Source: Planctomycetota bacterium (lineage in GTDB: Bacteria > Planctomycetota > Phycisphaerae > Tepidisphaerales > Tepidisphaeraceae). Taken from it: DNA of 13,906 nucleotides. The stretch lies in NCBI GenBank assembly GCA_023417885.1, contig JAEZED010000045.1:1-13906 (forward strand), written 5' to 3'. The notes beneath the pieces are model-generated. The model was not told where the DNA came from, made no database searches, and worked only from the letters and a program-made list of their open reading frames with translations. This document shows, piece after piece, positions 13,883 through 13,906 of the stretch. The position numbers and the translations under genes were made by a program. Each line of letters starts with the position of its first letter. The first letter of the stretch is position 1.

Positions 13883-13906
13883 GGACCGGAGGTAAACCTC
13901 CGGTCC
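13883..13906. terminator. Perfect hairpin at the right edge
   Basis: A 10-bp perfect stem (13883-13892 with 13897-13906) with a TAAA loop ends exactly at the window edge. On the minus strand it is followed by TGGTTTCTG and lies upstream of the EamA-type gene, so it may end a neighbouring gene beyond the window. Orientation cannot be settled. Confidence 0.45.

Overview
This is a GC-rich bacterial window of nine protein genes, one of them cut by the left edge. I place the organism, by inference, in the Planctomycetota, possibly a Phycisphaerae-like lineage. The clues are two long type-II pseudopilin-like proteins with a prepilin leader and an H-x(n)-DG end, a stand-alone Hanks-type kinase, a TatC with an enlarged periplasmic loop, and mixed use of Shine-Dalgarno sites. 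Genes lie on both strands with few operon-like junctions, so this looks like ordinary chromosome. I saw no IS element, CRISPR array, tRNA or rRNA.

Left part (1-3060): the 3' part of a gamma-glutamyltransferase-like gene enters from the left edge. Its catalytic small-subunit region is intact, but just before the catalytic Thr lies an array of 16 seven-residue units (I-x-P-R core). A compact Ser/Thr kinase gene with unusual active-site residues converges on it. After a 348-bp divergent region comes a small secreted protein with a Gly-Lys tail encoded by a G-run purine tract, followed by a clear hairpin terminator.

Middle (3160-7777): two tandem paralogous pseudopilin-like genes on the minus strand, each with a good ribosome site and its own downstream hairpin. 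Divergent from them, behind a 358-bp gap with a possible RNA pseudoknot, is a secreted beta-lactamase-fold protein. It keeps the Y-x-N and H-x-G motifs but has lost the S-x-x-K nucleophile motif.

Right part (7827-13906): citrate synthase (gltA, minus, possibly leaderless) is divergent from a large multi-membrane-span protein resembling GT-C glycosyltransferases. Then come inorganic pyrophosphatase (ppa, plus), TatC (minus) and a half-size EamA/DMT-type membrane protein (minus). A hairpin closes the window.

The gene products do not form one pathway. Several act at or beyond the membrane (GGT, secreted GK protein, pseudopilins, pseudo-beta-lactamase, GT-C-like protein, TatC, EamA), while gltA and ppa are core metabolism. 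The best candidates for something undescribed are the heptapeptide array fused to the GGT catalytic region and the nucleophile-less beta-lactamase homologue.
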